Source: Modicisalibacter luteus DSM 23508
GTDB taxonomy: Bacteria; Pseudomonadota; Gammaproteobacteria; Pseudomonadales; Halomonadaceae
Length of the DNA: 64,000 nucleotides
Assembly: GCF_000378505.1 (NCBI RefSeq)
Contig: NZ_KB900004.1
Span: 1-64,000, forward strand
Reading direction: 5' to 3'
In this document: piece after piece, positions 9,295 through 18,059 of the stretch
How the letters are laid out: each line of letters starts with the position of its first letter
Numbering within the stretch: the first letter of the stretch is position 1
Program-made: the position numbers and the translations under genes
The notes under the pieces: generated by a model
Database searches by the model: none
Seen by the model: only the letters and a program-made list of their open reading frames with translations
What the model was told of the DNA's origin: nothing

Positions 9295-10178
9295 GTGGCT
9301 TCGGCCGCCGGCGCCTTCTGCAATTGCTGAAGCCCCAATCCAGCCAGGATAAGTGCCAGACCGATCAGCGTCGAAGTCAGGATCGGCTCGCCGATGATGA
9401 CATGTAGCAGGAATAGCGAGATGGGCGGCGACAGAAAGATCAGATTGGATATCTTGGCGGTACGCGAGACAGTATGCACCGCCATTTGCCACAGCACGAA
9501 GGCGACCCCCATTTCGAACAGACCGACATAGATGCCGGCGCCGACACCTTTCCAACCATACCAGTCGAAGCCCGGGCCAAGCGCCACGATAGCCGTCAGT
9601 ACCGGTAGTCCCACAGAGAAATTCTGCCACTGGGCAACCAATGGTTCACGATGATCGCGCGCGTTGAGCAACCAGTACAGCGCCCACAGCAGCGTCGAGG
9701 CCAAGGCGGCCCCCACTCCCCATGGATCGGCGAAGGCCACGTTGAACACCTGGCCCCGAGTGGCAATGGTCCATACCCCGGCATAGGCAATCAGCCCGGC
9801 TAGCAGGTCGGTGCGGGTCAGCCGCTGACCGAGGACCGGCACCGCCAGGAATGCCATCGCCAGCGCCCAGGTATAGTTGAGCGCCATGGCTTCCTGGCCC
9901 GGTAACCGATCATAGGCGGCAAACAGCATCAGATAGTACGTTACCGGATTCATCAGCCCGGCCCATAGCGCCGTGCGCCAGCCACGACGCAGGGCGATCC
10001 CCATCTGCTTGCGACGCCAGACCAGCCCGCCCATCAGTAGCCACGAAACCAGGGCAGCAATCCACATCAGCTCCACTGGAGACATGCTCTCCAGTGCCAG
10101 CTTGAATGCCGTAGCCACTGTCGACCACAATCCCACGGCACCCACGCCGTACAGCATTGCCCGCTGATCCTGCGTCAT
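9291..10178 (-). CDS. DMT-superfamily permease (EamA domains)
   Basis: Inner-membrane transporter of 295 residues with about ten transmembrane helices in two EamA repeats. Repeat 1 runs about 5-135 and repeat 2 about 145-290. The helix ends MALNYTWALAMAFLAVPVLG and FEMGVAFVLWQMAV are typical of metabolite exporters of this superfamily. I prefer the ATG at 10178, preceded by GGGAG five bases upstream, over the ATG at 10190, which has no site. Substrate unknown; relatives export amino acids or other small metabolites. It is convergent with tesA and overlaps its stop by four bases. Confidence 0.87.
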   Translation of the reverse strand: MTQDQRAMLYGVGAVGLWSTVATAFKLALESMSPVELMWIAALVSWLLMGGLVWRRKQMGIALRRGWRTALWAGLMNPVTYYLMLFAAYDRLPGQEAMALNYTWALAMAFLAVPVLGQRLTRTDLLAGLIAYAGVWTIATRGQVFNVAFADPWGVGAALASTLLWALYWLLNARDHREPLVAQWQNFSVGLPVLTAIVALGPGFDWYGWKGVGAGIYVGLFEMGVAFVLWQMAVHTVSRTAKISNLIFLSPPISLFLLHVIIGEPILTSTLIGLALILAGLGLQQLQKAPAAEAT

Positions 10179-10308
10179 CCCTGCTCCCATTCGGCTTTCG
10201 CGAAAACACGTTCCATTAGGTAAGGTGAGTAGCCTAACCGTACCGCGCGAGGCAGGCGAGCCTGTCGCGCCTGGTTTTCGCCCTTATTCATGAAGAGCTC
10301 ATCTCGTC

Positions 10309-11337
10309 ATGGCGACACCTTCCAGTACCGTGCCGGCTACCCCCACTACCGCACCTCCCGCACAGGCCCAGAATGGGGCCTTCGTGGTTGCCTACCGCCT
10401 GGATGGCAAGGGCGGAGGGCAGGCCCTCGATACGGCCCAACTGCACCAGGCCTGGAATCACGACGAGGCACCCCTGTGGCTACATCTGGATTTTCGCCAC
10501 GATGACGTCATGGAGTACCTGCACTCGTTAGCTGGGCTCGACGAGGCGGTCATCGAGGCGCTGATCGAGGAAGATACCCGCCCACGCGTTGCACGTTTCG
10601 GACGAGGCGTGGTCACCACGCTGCGCGGCATCAACTTCAACCCAGGCGCCGCTCCGGAAGACTTGATCTCGCTTCGCGTCTGGGTCACTCCCAAGCGCCT
10701 TATCACCCTGCGCCGGCGCTCACTGCATGCCGTCAGCGTGGTGCGTGAGCGCATCGACAGCGGCCAGGGGGCGCTATCGGTGCCCGACTTGTTGGCCTGG
10801 ATGGTGGAGACGCTGGTCGATCAGGTCGGCGACGTCACCCATCAGCTCGAGGAGCGAATGGCCGAACTGGAAGACGCTCAGCTCGCCGACGATGGCAACT
10901 TCGATGCCGATGACCTGACGCGCCTGCGCCGTCCGTTGATCACCTTACGCCGCTTCATGGGGCCACAGCGCGACTGTCTGGCGCAACTTGCCCAAGGACC
11001 GATGTGGCTGGACGAGGAAACCAAGGTGTCGATACGTGAAAGCGCCAACCAGCTCTCGCGCTACGTCGAGGACTTCAACGCCATGCAGGAACGCGCGCTG
11101 ATTCTGCAGGAACAGCTATGGAGCGAGCACAACGAACAGCTCAACCAGCGTATGTACATGCTCGCCATCGTCACTACCGTGTTCCTGCCGCTGAGCTTTT
11201 TGACTGGCCTGCTTGGCATCAACGTCGGGGGTATTCCCGGTGCCGAAAGCCCGTATGGCTTCGTCATTTTCTTTGGCATTACCATGCTCGTCGGTGTGCT
11301 GGTGCTGGGGCTGCTCAAGCGCAAGCGCTGGTGGTAA
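10309..11337 (+). CDS. zntB: ZntB-type zinc transporter (CorA superfamily)
   Basis: Pentameric membrane transporter for Zn2+, 342 residues. A large cytoplasmic domain (1-~280) with a long helix (SANQLSRYVEDFNAMQERAL) leads to two C-terminal membrane helices. The pore signature after helix 1 is GINVGGIPG, the ZntB form, rather than the GMNFE form of CorA magnesium channels. The C-terminus ends in KRKRWW. The first ~20 residues are Pro/Thr-rich and probably disordered. Monocistronic on the plus strand; the ribosome binding site is weak. Confidence 0.92.
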   Translation: MATPSSTVPATPTTAPPAQAQNGAFVVAYRLDGKGGGQALDTAQLHQAWNHDEAPLWLHLDFRHDDVMEYLHSLAGLDEAVIEALIEEDTRPRVARFGRGVVTTLRGINFNPGAAPEDLISLRVWVTPKRLITLRRRSLHAVSVVRERIDSGQGALSVPDLLAWMVETLVDQVGDVTHQLEERMAELEDAQLADDGNFDADDLTRLRRPLITLRRFMGPQRDCLAQLAQGPMWLDEETKVSIRESANQLSRYVEDFNAMQERALILQEQLWSEHNEQLNQRMYMLAIVTTVFLPLSFLTGLLGINVGGIPGAESPYGFVIFFGITMLVGVLVLGLLKRKRWW

Positions 11338-11369
11338 GGCATGGCCGAGCGCAACCTTTTTAGCCAGCG

Positions 11370-11639
11370 CTAGCGATCGATATGGCCCAAGTCCCGCTCC
11401 GGGTCCAACCGGTCGCGAACCCGGCGCTTGAGCTCCTTGACGTCTGGAAAACCGCCGTCACGCTTGCGCTCCCAGATCACCTCGTCGTCGAAAAACACCT
11501 CGAAGTGGCCGCCGTGGCTGGGTGCCAGAGCGACCTGCTCGAGATCCTCGCCGAAGGTGGAGAGCAGTTCCTGGGCATACCAGCCCGCACGCAGTAGCCA
11601 CTGGCACTGCGTGCAATAATGGATGCGAACCCGTGCCAT
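11370..11639 (-). CDS. SelT/SelW/SelH (Rdx) family thioredoxin-fold protein
   Basis: Small cytosolic protein of 89 residues, a cysteine homologue of selenoprotein W. The N-terminal redox motif CTQC stands where selenoproteins have C-x-x-U, followed by WLLRAGWYAQELLSTF. The conserved HGGHFEVFFDDEVIWERK and GGFPDVKELKRRVRD complete the domain. I start at the ATG at 11639, with GGAG nine bases upstream; the upstream extension to 11738 has no family similarity and overlaps the divergent MFS gene. The function is presumed to be redox-related; no partner is visible. Confidence 0.9.
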   Translation of the reverse strand: MARVRIHYCTQCQWLLRAGWYAQELLSTFGEDLEQVALAPSHGGHFEVFFDDEVIWERKRDGGFPDVKELKRRVRDRLDPERDLGHIDR

Positions 11640-11721
11640 CGTCTTTGTCTCCGCTGCGGTCTCGATGGCCATCATAACAATTCGCCATGAACCCGGCGAA
11701 ATGACAGCAAGGAGGTCATGC

Positions 11722-13035
11722 ATGGCCGAGACCGGCATCAGCCAGTCGAGACTGTTCGAGAAACTGACCGGCGATGAAGACAGCCGCCTGTGTCAGGACA
11801 TTTCCGACGACGCCTGTCGCGAGCAACCGGGGAATTTCGTGCGCCAGTTGTTAGCTTCGCTGGGCAACAAGCTGGCTGATGAGTTATCCAGTGCGCGCCT
11901 GATCCTACCTTGGCTGCTCGGGGCGATCGGTGCGCCAGTGTGGATGGTCGGCTTGCTGGTGCCGATTCGCGAGGCCGGCTCACTCCTGCCCCAGATCTTT
12001 GTCGCCGGCGTCATCCGCGGCATGCCGCAACGCAAGTGGCTGTGGGTGGCCGGCGGTGTAGTGCAGGCGGTCTGCGCCGCCCTGCTCGCCCTGACTGCTC
12101 TGTTTGTCGGTGGTGCCTGGGGCGGAACCCTGGTCCTGGGATTGTTGATCCTCCTGTCACTGTCACGCGGCCTGTCTTCCGTTGCCACCAAGGATGTCAT
12201 GGGCAAGACCATTGCCAAGGGACGTCGCGGCACTCTACAGGGCTGGAGCGGCAGCGTTGCGGGTGCCGTCACACTATCTGCTGGAGCGGTCCTGATTCTG
12301 CTCGAAGACCACGCCAGTACGCGCGCCCTTGCCGTCCTGCTCACTGTCGCTGCGCTGGGGTGGATAGCCTGTGCCTTATGCGTGGCTCTGATTCGGGAGG
12401 AACGCGGTGCAACGCAAGGCGGCGAAAATGCCTGGCAGAGCATCAAGCGCGGCATTGCCCTACTGCACGAGGATCGCGCCTTCCTGCAGTTCAATGTCGC
12501 CCGGACCCTGCTGCTTTCCAGTGCTTTGGCGCTGCCCTACATCGCCTTGCTCGGCCAGCAGCATAGTGGCGAAGACCTCGGTGGACTGGGTATCCTCATC
12601 GTTATCTCGGGTCTTGCCAGCATGCTCGCTAGTCCGTTGTGGGGCAAACGTGCCGATGCCTCGAGTCGCCAGGTCATGCGCGATGCCGGTGCCATCGCAG
12701 CGGTGTGCTGCCTGGCTGCGGCAACGATTGCCTGGGCACCGGGAAACTGGACGGCCTCGATCTGGCCGTTTGCGTTTGTTTACGGCCTTTTGGTCATCGC
12801 CCACGCTGGTGTACGCCTGGGCCGCAAGACTTATGTCGTCGACCTGGCCAGTAGCAATAACCGCGCCTTGTACGTCGCGCTGTCCAACACATTGACCGGG
12901 GCCCTGCTTTTGGTAGCGGGCGTTATCATCGGCCTGCTTGCACAATGGCTGGGCAGTGACATCCTACTGCTGGCCCTGGCACTGCTCGCTTTGGCGGCAT
13001 CGATCACGGCGCACCGGCTGCCCGAGGTGGAATGA
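11722..13035 (+). CDS. MFS transporter
   Basis: Twelve-helix major facilitator superfamily permease, 437 residues. The first ~45 residues are soluble and acidic (LTGDEDSRLCQDISDDACRE) before the first helix at ~58-80. Substrate is not recognisable. The ATG at 11722 has a strong AGGAGG six bases upstream, which fixes the start; the reading frame is open 33 codons further but without a site. It is divergent from the SelW-like gene with an 82-base gap and is followed after 90 bases by the LOV photoreceptor gene on the same strand. Confidence 0.88.
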   Translation: MAETGISQSRLFEKLTGDEDSRLCQDISDDACREQPGNFVRQLLASLGNKLADELSSARLILPWLLGAIGAPVWMVGLLVPIREAGSLLPQIFVAGVIRGMPQRKWLWVAGGVVQAVCAALLALTALFVGGAWGGTLVLGLLILLSLSRGLSSVATKDVMGKTIAKGRRGTLQGWSGSVAGAVTLSAGAVLILLEDHASTRALAVLLTVAALGWIACALCVALIREERGATQGGENAWQSIKRGIALLHEDRAFLQFNVARTLLLSSALALPYIALLGQQHSGEDLGGLGILIVISGLASMLASPLWGKRADASSRQVMRDAGAIAAVCCLAAATIAWAPGNWTASIWPFAFVYGLLVIAHAGVRLGRKTYVVDLASSNNRALYVALSNTLTGALLLVAGVIIGLLAQWLGSDILLLALALLALAASITAHRLPEVE

Positions 13036-13125
13036 CACCCCCTGCAATTGAAAAGCCCAGCGCGGCTGGCCATGATGAAAGTTGACCGAACTCACAGGAC
13101 CGCCAGGCGCATGAGAAACCCTCCG

Positions 13126-13551
13126 ATGATCAACGCAGAACTGCTGGAACGGATCGTTAACTCCTCGGAGGATGGCATCACCGTGGCCGAGCAGGAAGGC
13201 AACGACACCATCCTCATTTACGTCAATCAGGGGTTCGAGCGTCTGACCGGTTATTCAGCCGACGACATTCTCTACCGCGACTGCCGCTTCCTGCAGAACG
13301 ATGATCGCGACCAAGCGGCATTGGCCAACATTCGCCGCGCCATCACCGAAGGTCACCCCTGCCGTGAAGTTATCCGCAATTATCGCAAGGACGGCAGCCT
13401 GTTCTGGAACGAACTCTCCATCACGCCGGTATTCAACGAGCAGGACCAACTGACGTATTACATCGGTGTGCAGAAGGATGTTTCGGCCTATATGGAGGCG
13501 ATACAGGAACTGGAAACCCTGCGAAGCAAACCGGAGGGTATCGAGGGATGA
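13126..13551 (+). CDS. Short LOV-domain blue-light photoreceptor
   Basis: A 141-residue stand-alone LOV (PAS) protein that should bind FMN and form a light-driven cysteinyl adduct. It closely resembles Pseudomonas putida PpSB1-LOV as I recall it. Matching pieces are MINAELLERIVNSSEDGI, YVNQGFERLTGYSADDIL, DCRFLQNDDRDQ, REVIRNYRKDGSLFWNELSI and YYIGVQKDVSAYMEAI. The reactive cysteine is residue 53 with this start, the same number as in PpSB1-LOV. The motif has Asp where many LOV domains have Asn before Cys, as in the Pseudomonas protein. There is no output domain, only a short C-terminal helix. An ATG five codons earlier (13111) is an alternative start. Confidence 0.9.
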   Translation: MINAELLERIVNSSEDGITVAEQEGNDTILIYVNQGFERLTGYSADDILYRDCRFLQNDDRDQAALANIRRAITEGHPCREVIRNYRKDGSLFWNELSITPVFNEQDQLTYYIGVQKDVSAYMEAIQELETLRSKPEGIEG

Positions 13552-13569
13552 AAAAAACTCTCACGGATC

Positions 13570-13598
13570 TTGTCATTGACTCTAACTAACGTTATATA
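13570..13598 (+). promoter_or_regulatory. Sigma-70 type promoter
   Basis: TTGTCA at 13570-13575 and TATATA at 13593-13598 are separated by 17 bases, in an AT-richer pocket between the LOV gene and the PA3496-type gene. It should give the small gene its own transcript with a leader of about 50 bases. Confidence 0.65.
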
Positions 13599-13657
13599 GC
13601 GGACAAAGGCATCGATGGGATGCCGGCTCGCTATGCAGCGTCTGTGGAGGGTCTAGC

Positions 13658-13870
13658 ATGAGCCGTGAAACACTTGTTGAAGAACAGCTTACCGATGAAC
13701 AGGATTTCTTCGACGCAGTCAATGACGCGCAATTCTCCCGTTCACGCAGCAATCGCACCGATACCCTGCGGGCTCGTCGTCAAGTCGAGGCCCTGCTGGA
13801 AGAACGCCGGCTGAAGCGGGCCATCGAGGATGATTGGCTTAACGATTTCAGCGACGAGGAAGACGAATAA
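13658..13870 (+). CDS. PA3496-family small acidic protein
   Basis: A 70-residue protein, highly charged, ending in an acidic tail (DWLNDFSDEEDE). The central segment RARRQVEALLEERRLKRAIE is the conserved part of the PA3496 family of Pseudomonas and relatives, sometimes labelled putative envelope integrity protein; no biochemical role is established to my knowledge. The start has GGAGGG six bases upstream. It has its own promoter and terminator. Confidence 0.85.
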   Translation: MSRETLVEEQLTDEQDFFDAVNDAQFSRSRSNRTDTLRARRQVEALLEERRLKRAIEDDWLNDFSDEEDE

Positions 13871-13927
13871 TCCCGTTTCGTTTATCTATAAGGTCGCTTC
13901 CCGGCATTTAACATTCCCTTCAAAGAC

Positions 13928-13949
13928 AACGGACGCTTCGGCGTCCGTT
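13928..13949 (+). terminator. Rho-independent terminator
   Basis: A perfect 9-bp stem (AACGGACGC / GCGTCCGTT) with a stable TTCG tetraloop, followed by a short T-rich stretch (TTACGTT). It ends the PA3496-type transcript ahead of ettA. Confidence 0.8.
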
Positions 13950-14035
13950 TACGTTCATCCGGGTGTCGACTGGCGTTTCGTCCGAGCGACCACTATCATC
14001 TGGCCATTCTTCACTTCAAACCAGACCGGATTTCC

Positions 14036-15697
14036 ATGGCGCAATACGTCTTCACCATGAACCGGGTGGGCAAGGTCGTGCCCCCCAAACGCGAGATTCT
14101 CAAGGACATTTCACTGTCCTTCTTCCCGGGTGCCAAGATTGGCGTGCTCGGTCTGAACGGGGCCGGCAAGTCGACCCTGCTACGCATCATGGCTGGCGTG
14201 GATACCGAGTACAACGGTGAAGCCCGTCCGATGCCCGGGCTGAACATCGGCTACCTACCCCAGGAACCTGAACTCGACGACAGCAAGACCGTACGCGAGA
14301 CTGTCGAGGAGTCAGTGGGCGAAATCAAGGCAGCCCAGGCCAAGCTGGACGAGGTCTATGCCGCCTACGCCGAACCCGATGCCGATTTCGACGCCCTGGC
14401 CGCCGAGCAGGCCCGCCTGGAGAATCTGATCGAGGCTGCCGACGCGCATAACCTGGAACGCAAGCTCGAGGTCGCCGCCGAGGCCCTGCGCCTGCCGCCC
14501 TGGGATGCCAATGTCGGTGTGCTCTCCGGCGGCGAGCGTCGGCGTGTGGCGCTATGTCGCCTGCTGCTCTCCAACCCGGACATGCTGCTGCTTGACGAGC
14601 CCACCAACCACCTTGACGCTGAGTCGGTGGCCTGGCTGGAACGCTTCCTCCACGATTACGCGGGTACCGTAGTGGCGATCACGCACGATCGCTACTTCCT
14701 GGACAATGTCGCCGGCTGGATTCTCGAGCTGGACCGCGGCCACGGCATTCCCTTCGAGGGCAACTACTCCAATTGGCTTGAAACCAAGGAAAAGCGCCTT
14801 CAGCAGGAGGCCAAGCAGGAGGCATCGCGCCAAAAGGCCATCAAGGAAGAGCTGGAGTGGGTACGCCAGAATCCCAAGGGCCGCCAAGCCAAGAGCAAGG
14901 CGCGTCTCAACCGTTTCGAAGAGATGCAGTCCGGCGAGTACCAGAAGCGCAACGAGACTAATGAGATCTACATTCCGCCCGGCCCACGCCTGGGTGACAA
15001 GGTGATCGAACTACATAACGTCTCCAAGCGCTTCGGTGACAAGCTGCTGTTCGAGGACCTGTCGTTCCAGATTCCCAAGGGCGCCATCGTTGGTATCGTC
15101 GGTGGCAACGGCGCCGGCAAGTCGTCGCTGTTCCGCATGATTACTGGCAACGAGCAGCCCGACGAGGGCGAGGTGATCATCGGCGAGACCGTCGACATCG
15201 CCTACGTCGAGCAGTTGCGTGACAACCTCGACAACAAGCAGACAGTGTGGGAGGCGGTCTCCGGCGGTCAGGACATCCTCAACATCAACGGCTACGAGGT
15301 GTCCTCGCGCGCCTACGTCGGTCGCTTCAATTTCAAGGGCAACGATCAGCAAAAGCGCCTGTCGGATCTGTCCGGTGGTGAGCGCGGTCGCCTGCAGCTG
15401 GCACAGACACTCAAGCAGGGCGCCAACGTACTGCTGCTTGACGAGCCCTCCAACGATCTCGATATCGAGACCCTGCGCGCCCTGGAAGAAGCGCTACTGG
15501 CCTTCCCCGGCTGCGCGATGGTGATCTCCCACGATCGCTGGTTCCTGGACCGTATCGCCACCCACATTCTCGCCTATGAGGGTGAGTCCCAGGTGGTGTT
15601 CTTCGAAGGCAACTACAGCGACTACGAAGCGGATCATCGCAAGCGAGTCGGAAACGACACACCCAAGCGGATGAAGTACAAGCGCATCGACGCCTGA
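14036..15697 (+). CDS. ettA: Energy-dependent translational throttle protein EttA (ABC-F ATPase)
   Basis: Ribosome E-site ATPase that gates the first elongation steps according to the ATP/ADP ratio. The 553-residue protein has two ABC domains. The first has GLNGAGKSTLLRIMAG, the LSGGERRRVALCRLL signature and LLLDEPTNHLD. An arm/linker region follows at ~245-320 (rich in Lys, Gln and Glu, with GRQAKSKARLNRFEEM). The second domain has GGNGAGKSSLFRM, LSGGERGRLQLAQTL and LLLDEPSNDLD. The length matches EttA (about 555) rather than Uup or the longer ABC-F proteins. The product ends KRMKYKRIDA, typical for EttA. Confidence 0.96.
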   Translation: MAQYVFTMNRVGKVVPPKREILKDISLSFFPGAKIGVLGLNGAGKSTLLRIMAGVDTEYNGEARPMPGLNIGYLPQEPELDDSKTVRETVEESVGEIKAAQAKLDEVYAAYAEPDADFDALAAEQARLENLIEAADAHNLERKLEVAAEALRLPPWDANVGVLSGGERRRVALCRLLLSNPDMLLLDEPTNHLDAESVAWLERFLHDYAGTVVAITHDRYFLDNVAGWILELDRGHGIPFEGNYSNWLETKEKRLQQEAKQEASRQKAIKEELEWVRQNPKGRQAKSKARLNRFEEMQSGEYQKRNETNEIYIPPGPRLGDKVIELHNVSKRFGDKLLFEDLSFQIPKGAIVGIVGGNGAGKSSLFRMITGNEQPDEGEVIIGETVDIAYVEQLRDNLDNKQTVWEAVSGGQDILNINGYEVSSRAYVGRFNFKGNDQQKRLSDLSGGERGRLQLAQTLKQGANVLLLDEPSNDLDIETLRALEEALLAFPGCAMVISHDRWFLDRIATHILAYEGESQVVFFEGNYSDYEADHRKRVGNDTPKRMKYKRIDA

Positions 15698-15718
15698 CGC
15701 ACCTCCCTTGGTTCTGAC

Positions 15719-15758
15719 CGACGCCCTGCCTCGTATCGAGGCAGGGCGTCGTCGTTTC
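15719..15758 (+). terminator. Rho-independent terminator of ettA
   Basis: A perfect 15-bp stem (CGACGCCCTGCCTCG / CGAGGCAGGGCGTCG) with loop TAT, followed by TCGTTTC. The stem is very strong but the T tract is short. It lies 21 bases after the ettA stop. Confidence 0.8.
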
Positions 15759-15835
15759 AGCGCTGTTGCGAGGAAGGTGCCCATATCCGTACGCATCTCT
15801 TCTCGAAGCGTTACGGCTACCCTCTTATCCTGCTA

Positions 15836-16741
15836 TCAATAAAAACCCGGCTCACCTCGCGGCCGTGTCTTGAAGCGACGGTGAAGCCACAAATATTGCT
15901 CAGGATGACGTCGTATCGCCGCTTCTATCACGGCATTGACTCGCGTCGCGTCAGCGACCTCGTCCCCGGTAGGAAAGTTTTCGAGGGCAGGCAGGTATTC
16001 CAGCGTATAGCTACGGTTGTCAGGGTTACGATGAAAGATCAATGGCATGACTGGTGCACCGGTCATGCGGGCGATCTTTGCTGTCAGCTTGACGGTTGCG
16101 GCCTCGACACCGAAGAACGGCGCGAACACGCTGGCCTCACGGCCGAAATCCTGGTCCGGCGAGTACCACACGGCATGCCCCGCCTTGATGCGCCGTACCA
16201 CACCCCGCAGATCGTAGCGGTCTATGGCCTTGCCGAAGATGTGCGATCGCGCCCGGGTCATGAAGCGCTCAAACAGAGCATTGTCATGCGGACGGTAAAC
16301 GACATCAGCGGGAAAGAACAGGGAGTGTAGCGCTCCACCGAGATCCAGCGTCGAGAAATGGATGCCGATGATCAGCGCCCCCTTCCCCTGCGCCATGGCC
16401 CGGTGCATATGCTCTTCGCCCTTGAATGTCACCCGGTGCCGCAAATGCTCGGGATCACGGCACCAGCCGGTGGCCGTCTCGACGATTCCAATGCCGTTGG
16501 CGACGAAGGTGTCTCGCACTAGCCGGCCCAGTTGCGACTCGTCAAGCTCCGGAAAGGCCAGGCGCAGGTTGGTCTCGGTGATATGGCGACGACGCTTGGC
16601 AAAGCGCCAGGCCAGCAGCCCGATCGCCTTGCCCACAGCGAGCTTCATTCGCCAGGGCAGCCAGGCACTCAGGCGCATCAGCCCGATCGAGCCCCAGGTC
16701 GGCCAGTAACGCGGATGCAGGAAGGAAGATGTCTTGGACAA
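15836..16741 (-). CDS. lpxL: LpxL/HtrB-type lipid A acyltransferase
   Basis: Inner-membrane enzyme that transfers a secondary acyl chain to Kdo-lipid A; 301 residues. It has an N-terminal hydrophobic segment, RHITETNLRLAFPELDE, the catalytic HX4D motif as HFSTLD, YRPHDNALFERFMTRAR and a late WLHRRFKTRP box, all typical of LpxL. The start appears to be TTG at 16741 (product MSKTSSFLHPRYWPTW), because AAGGA lies six bases upstream; an in-frame TTG six codons further up has no site. No ATG occurs before residue ~22. Transcribed alone, downstream of and on the same strand as alr. Confidence 0.92.
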   Translation of the reverse strand: MSKTSSFLHPRYWPTWGSIGLMRLSAWLPWRMKLAVGKAIGLLAWRFAKRRRHITETNLRLAFPELDESQLGRLVRDTFVANGIGIVETATGWCRDPEHLRHRVTFKGEEHMHRAMAQGKGALIIGIHFSTLDLGGALHSLFFPADVVYRPHDNALFERFMTRARSHIFGKAIDRYDLRGVVRRIKAGHAVWYSPDQDFGREASVFAPFFGVEAATVKLTAKIARMTGAPVMPLIFHRNPDNRSYTLEYLPALENFPTGDEVADATRVNAVIEAAIRRHPEQYLWLHRRFKTRPRGEPGFY

Positions 16742-16800
16742 ACCGTATCCTTGGGTCAATTAAGTACCGGGCGTCATTGTAGCCGCCCGGGAAGATACCG

Positions 16801-17919
16801 TCAGGCCTCGTCAGCCTGAACGCCCCCATGATAGTGGCGCGGGACCCGCGGCAGGATGCCGGTGAGCAGGGTGTAGCTGATGGTGTCGCAGTAGCTGGCG
16901 ACCTCGTCGATCGACAGGATCTCCCCATCGCGGTCCTGTCCCCAAAGCACGACCCGGCTGCCGATACCGGCCTGTGGCAGGTCGGTGAGATCTACCGTGA
17001 GCATGTCCATCGAGACCTTGCCCACTAGGCATGTTCGCTGTCCCTCGACCAGCACTGGGGTGCCGTCGATGGCATGCCGATCGTAGCCGTCACCGTACCC
17101 GGCGGCAACCACACCGATACGTGACCGCCGTGGCGCCTTCCAACGACCGCCGTATCCCACCGGTTCTCCCGCCTCGATGTCACGTATGGCGATGATCTCG
17201 GAACGCAGGGTCATGACCGGTTTCAACTTGCGGCTGGCATCGTTGCCCCCCTCCAGCGGGTTGCTGCCATAGAGCATCACTCCGGGGCGATTCCAGGCAC
17301 CATGGGCCCGCGGCCAGGCCAGGGTGGCTGGAGAATTGGCCAGGCAGGTCGGAGCATCGAGAGAGGTAGCCAGTTCGTTGATCCGTGCCAATTGGTGCTG
17401 GAAATAATCGTCGTCAAGGAGATCGGCCGTTGCGAAGTGACTCATCAGATGAAGGCCGCTCACGCGGTCCGGTGCGTCCTGTAGGCGGTGCCAGACCGAG
17501 GGCAGATGCTCTGGCGCAAACCCGAGCCGGTGCATGCCGGAATCGACCTTGATCCAAGTGGGAATCGGCGCGCGAGGCCGGAAGGCCAACAGGGCCTCCA
17601 CCTGCCACTCGCTATGCACCGACAACCAAAGACCCAACTCCTCGACTCGAGGCAGTTCATCGCGGGAAAAAATGCCTTCCAGCAGCACTATGGGCTTGTC
17701 GATACCGCCACGACGCAGCGATTCGGCCTCTTCGATGCAGGCCACGGCAAAAGCCGGCGCCAGATCGTTTAACGCATGTGCGCAGGCGACGGCACCGTGT
17801 CCGTAGGCATCGGCCTTGATGACCGCTAGCGCCTGGCTGGATGGTGCCAAGTCACGGGCCAAGCGATAGTTGTGTCGCAAGGCATCGAGATCGATATCAG
17901 CAACCAGCGGGCGTCCCAT
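16801..17919 (-). CDS. alr: Alanine racemase
   Basis: PLP enzyme interconverting L- and D-alanine for peptidoglycan; 372 residues. The PLP lysine motif AVIKADAYGHG is near residue 35, and IKVDSGMHRLGF and MLYGSNP in the barrel are standard. The second-site tyrosine region is GYGGRWKAPRRSRIGVVAAG and the catalytic loop is KVSMDMLTVDLTD. The start at 17919 has GAGG eight bases upstream; nine further in-frame codons to 17946 lack support. The sequence cannot tell biosynthetic Alr from catabolic DadX, but no dadA is nearby. Confidence 0.95.
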   Translation of the reverse strand: MGRPLVADIDLDALRHNYRLARDLAPSSQALAVIKADAYGHGAVACAHALNDLAPAFAVACIEEAESLRRGGIDKPIVLLEGIFSRDELPRVEELGLWLSVHSEWQVEALLAFRPRAPIPTWIKVDSGMHRLGFAPEHLPSVWHRLQDAPDRVSGLHLMSHFATADLLDDDYFQHQLARINELATSLDAPTCLANSPATLAWPRAHGAWNRPGVMLYGSNPLEGGNDASRKLKPVMTLRSEIIAIRDIEAGEPVGYGGRWKAPRRSRIGVVAAGYGDGYDRHAIDGTPVLVEGQRTCLVGKVSMDMLTVDLTDLPQAGIGSRVVLWGQDRDGEILSIDEVASYCDTISYTLLTGILPRVPRHYHGGVQADEA

Positions 17920-17989
17920 AGCACAGACCTCTCCGATGAAAGCCACAATTATTTGCTAAAACCGAGCATTTTTCATCTCGTAGCTCACT

Positions 17990-18035
17990 AAAAAGCGGCG
18001 GAATATCAGTCTTAACAACCAATATTCCACCGCTT
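17990..18035 (-). terminator. Rho-independent terminator of the tolC-like gene
   Basis: On the minus strand AAGCGGTGGAATAT and ATATTCCGCCGCTTTTT form a 14-bp stem with one G-T pair, a 17-base loop and a five-T tail. It lies about 25 bases after the stop codon at 18060. Confidence 0.88.
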
Positions 18036-18059
18036 TATAGAACAATCGCATCAAAATTA

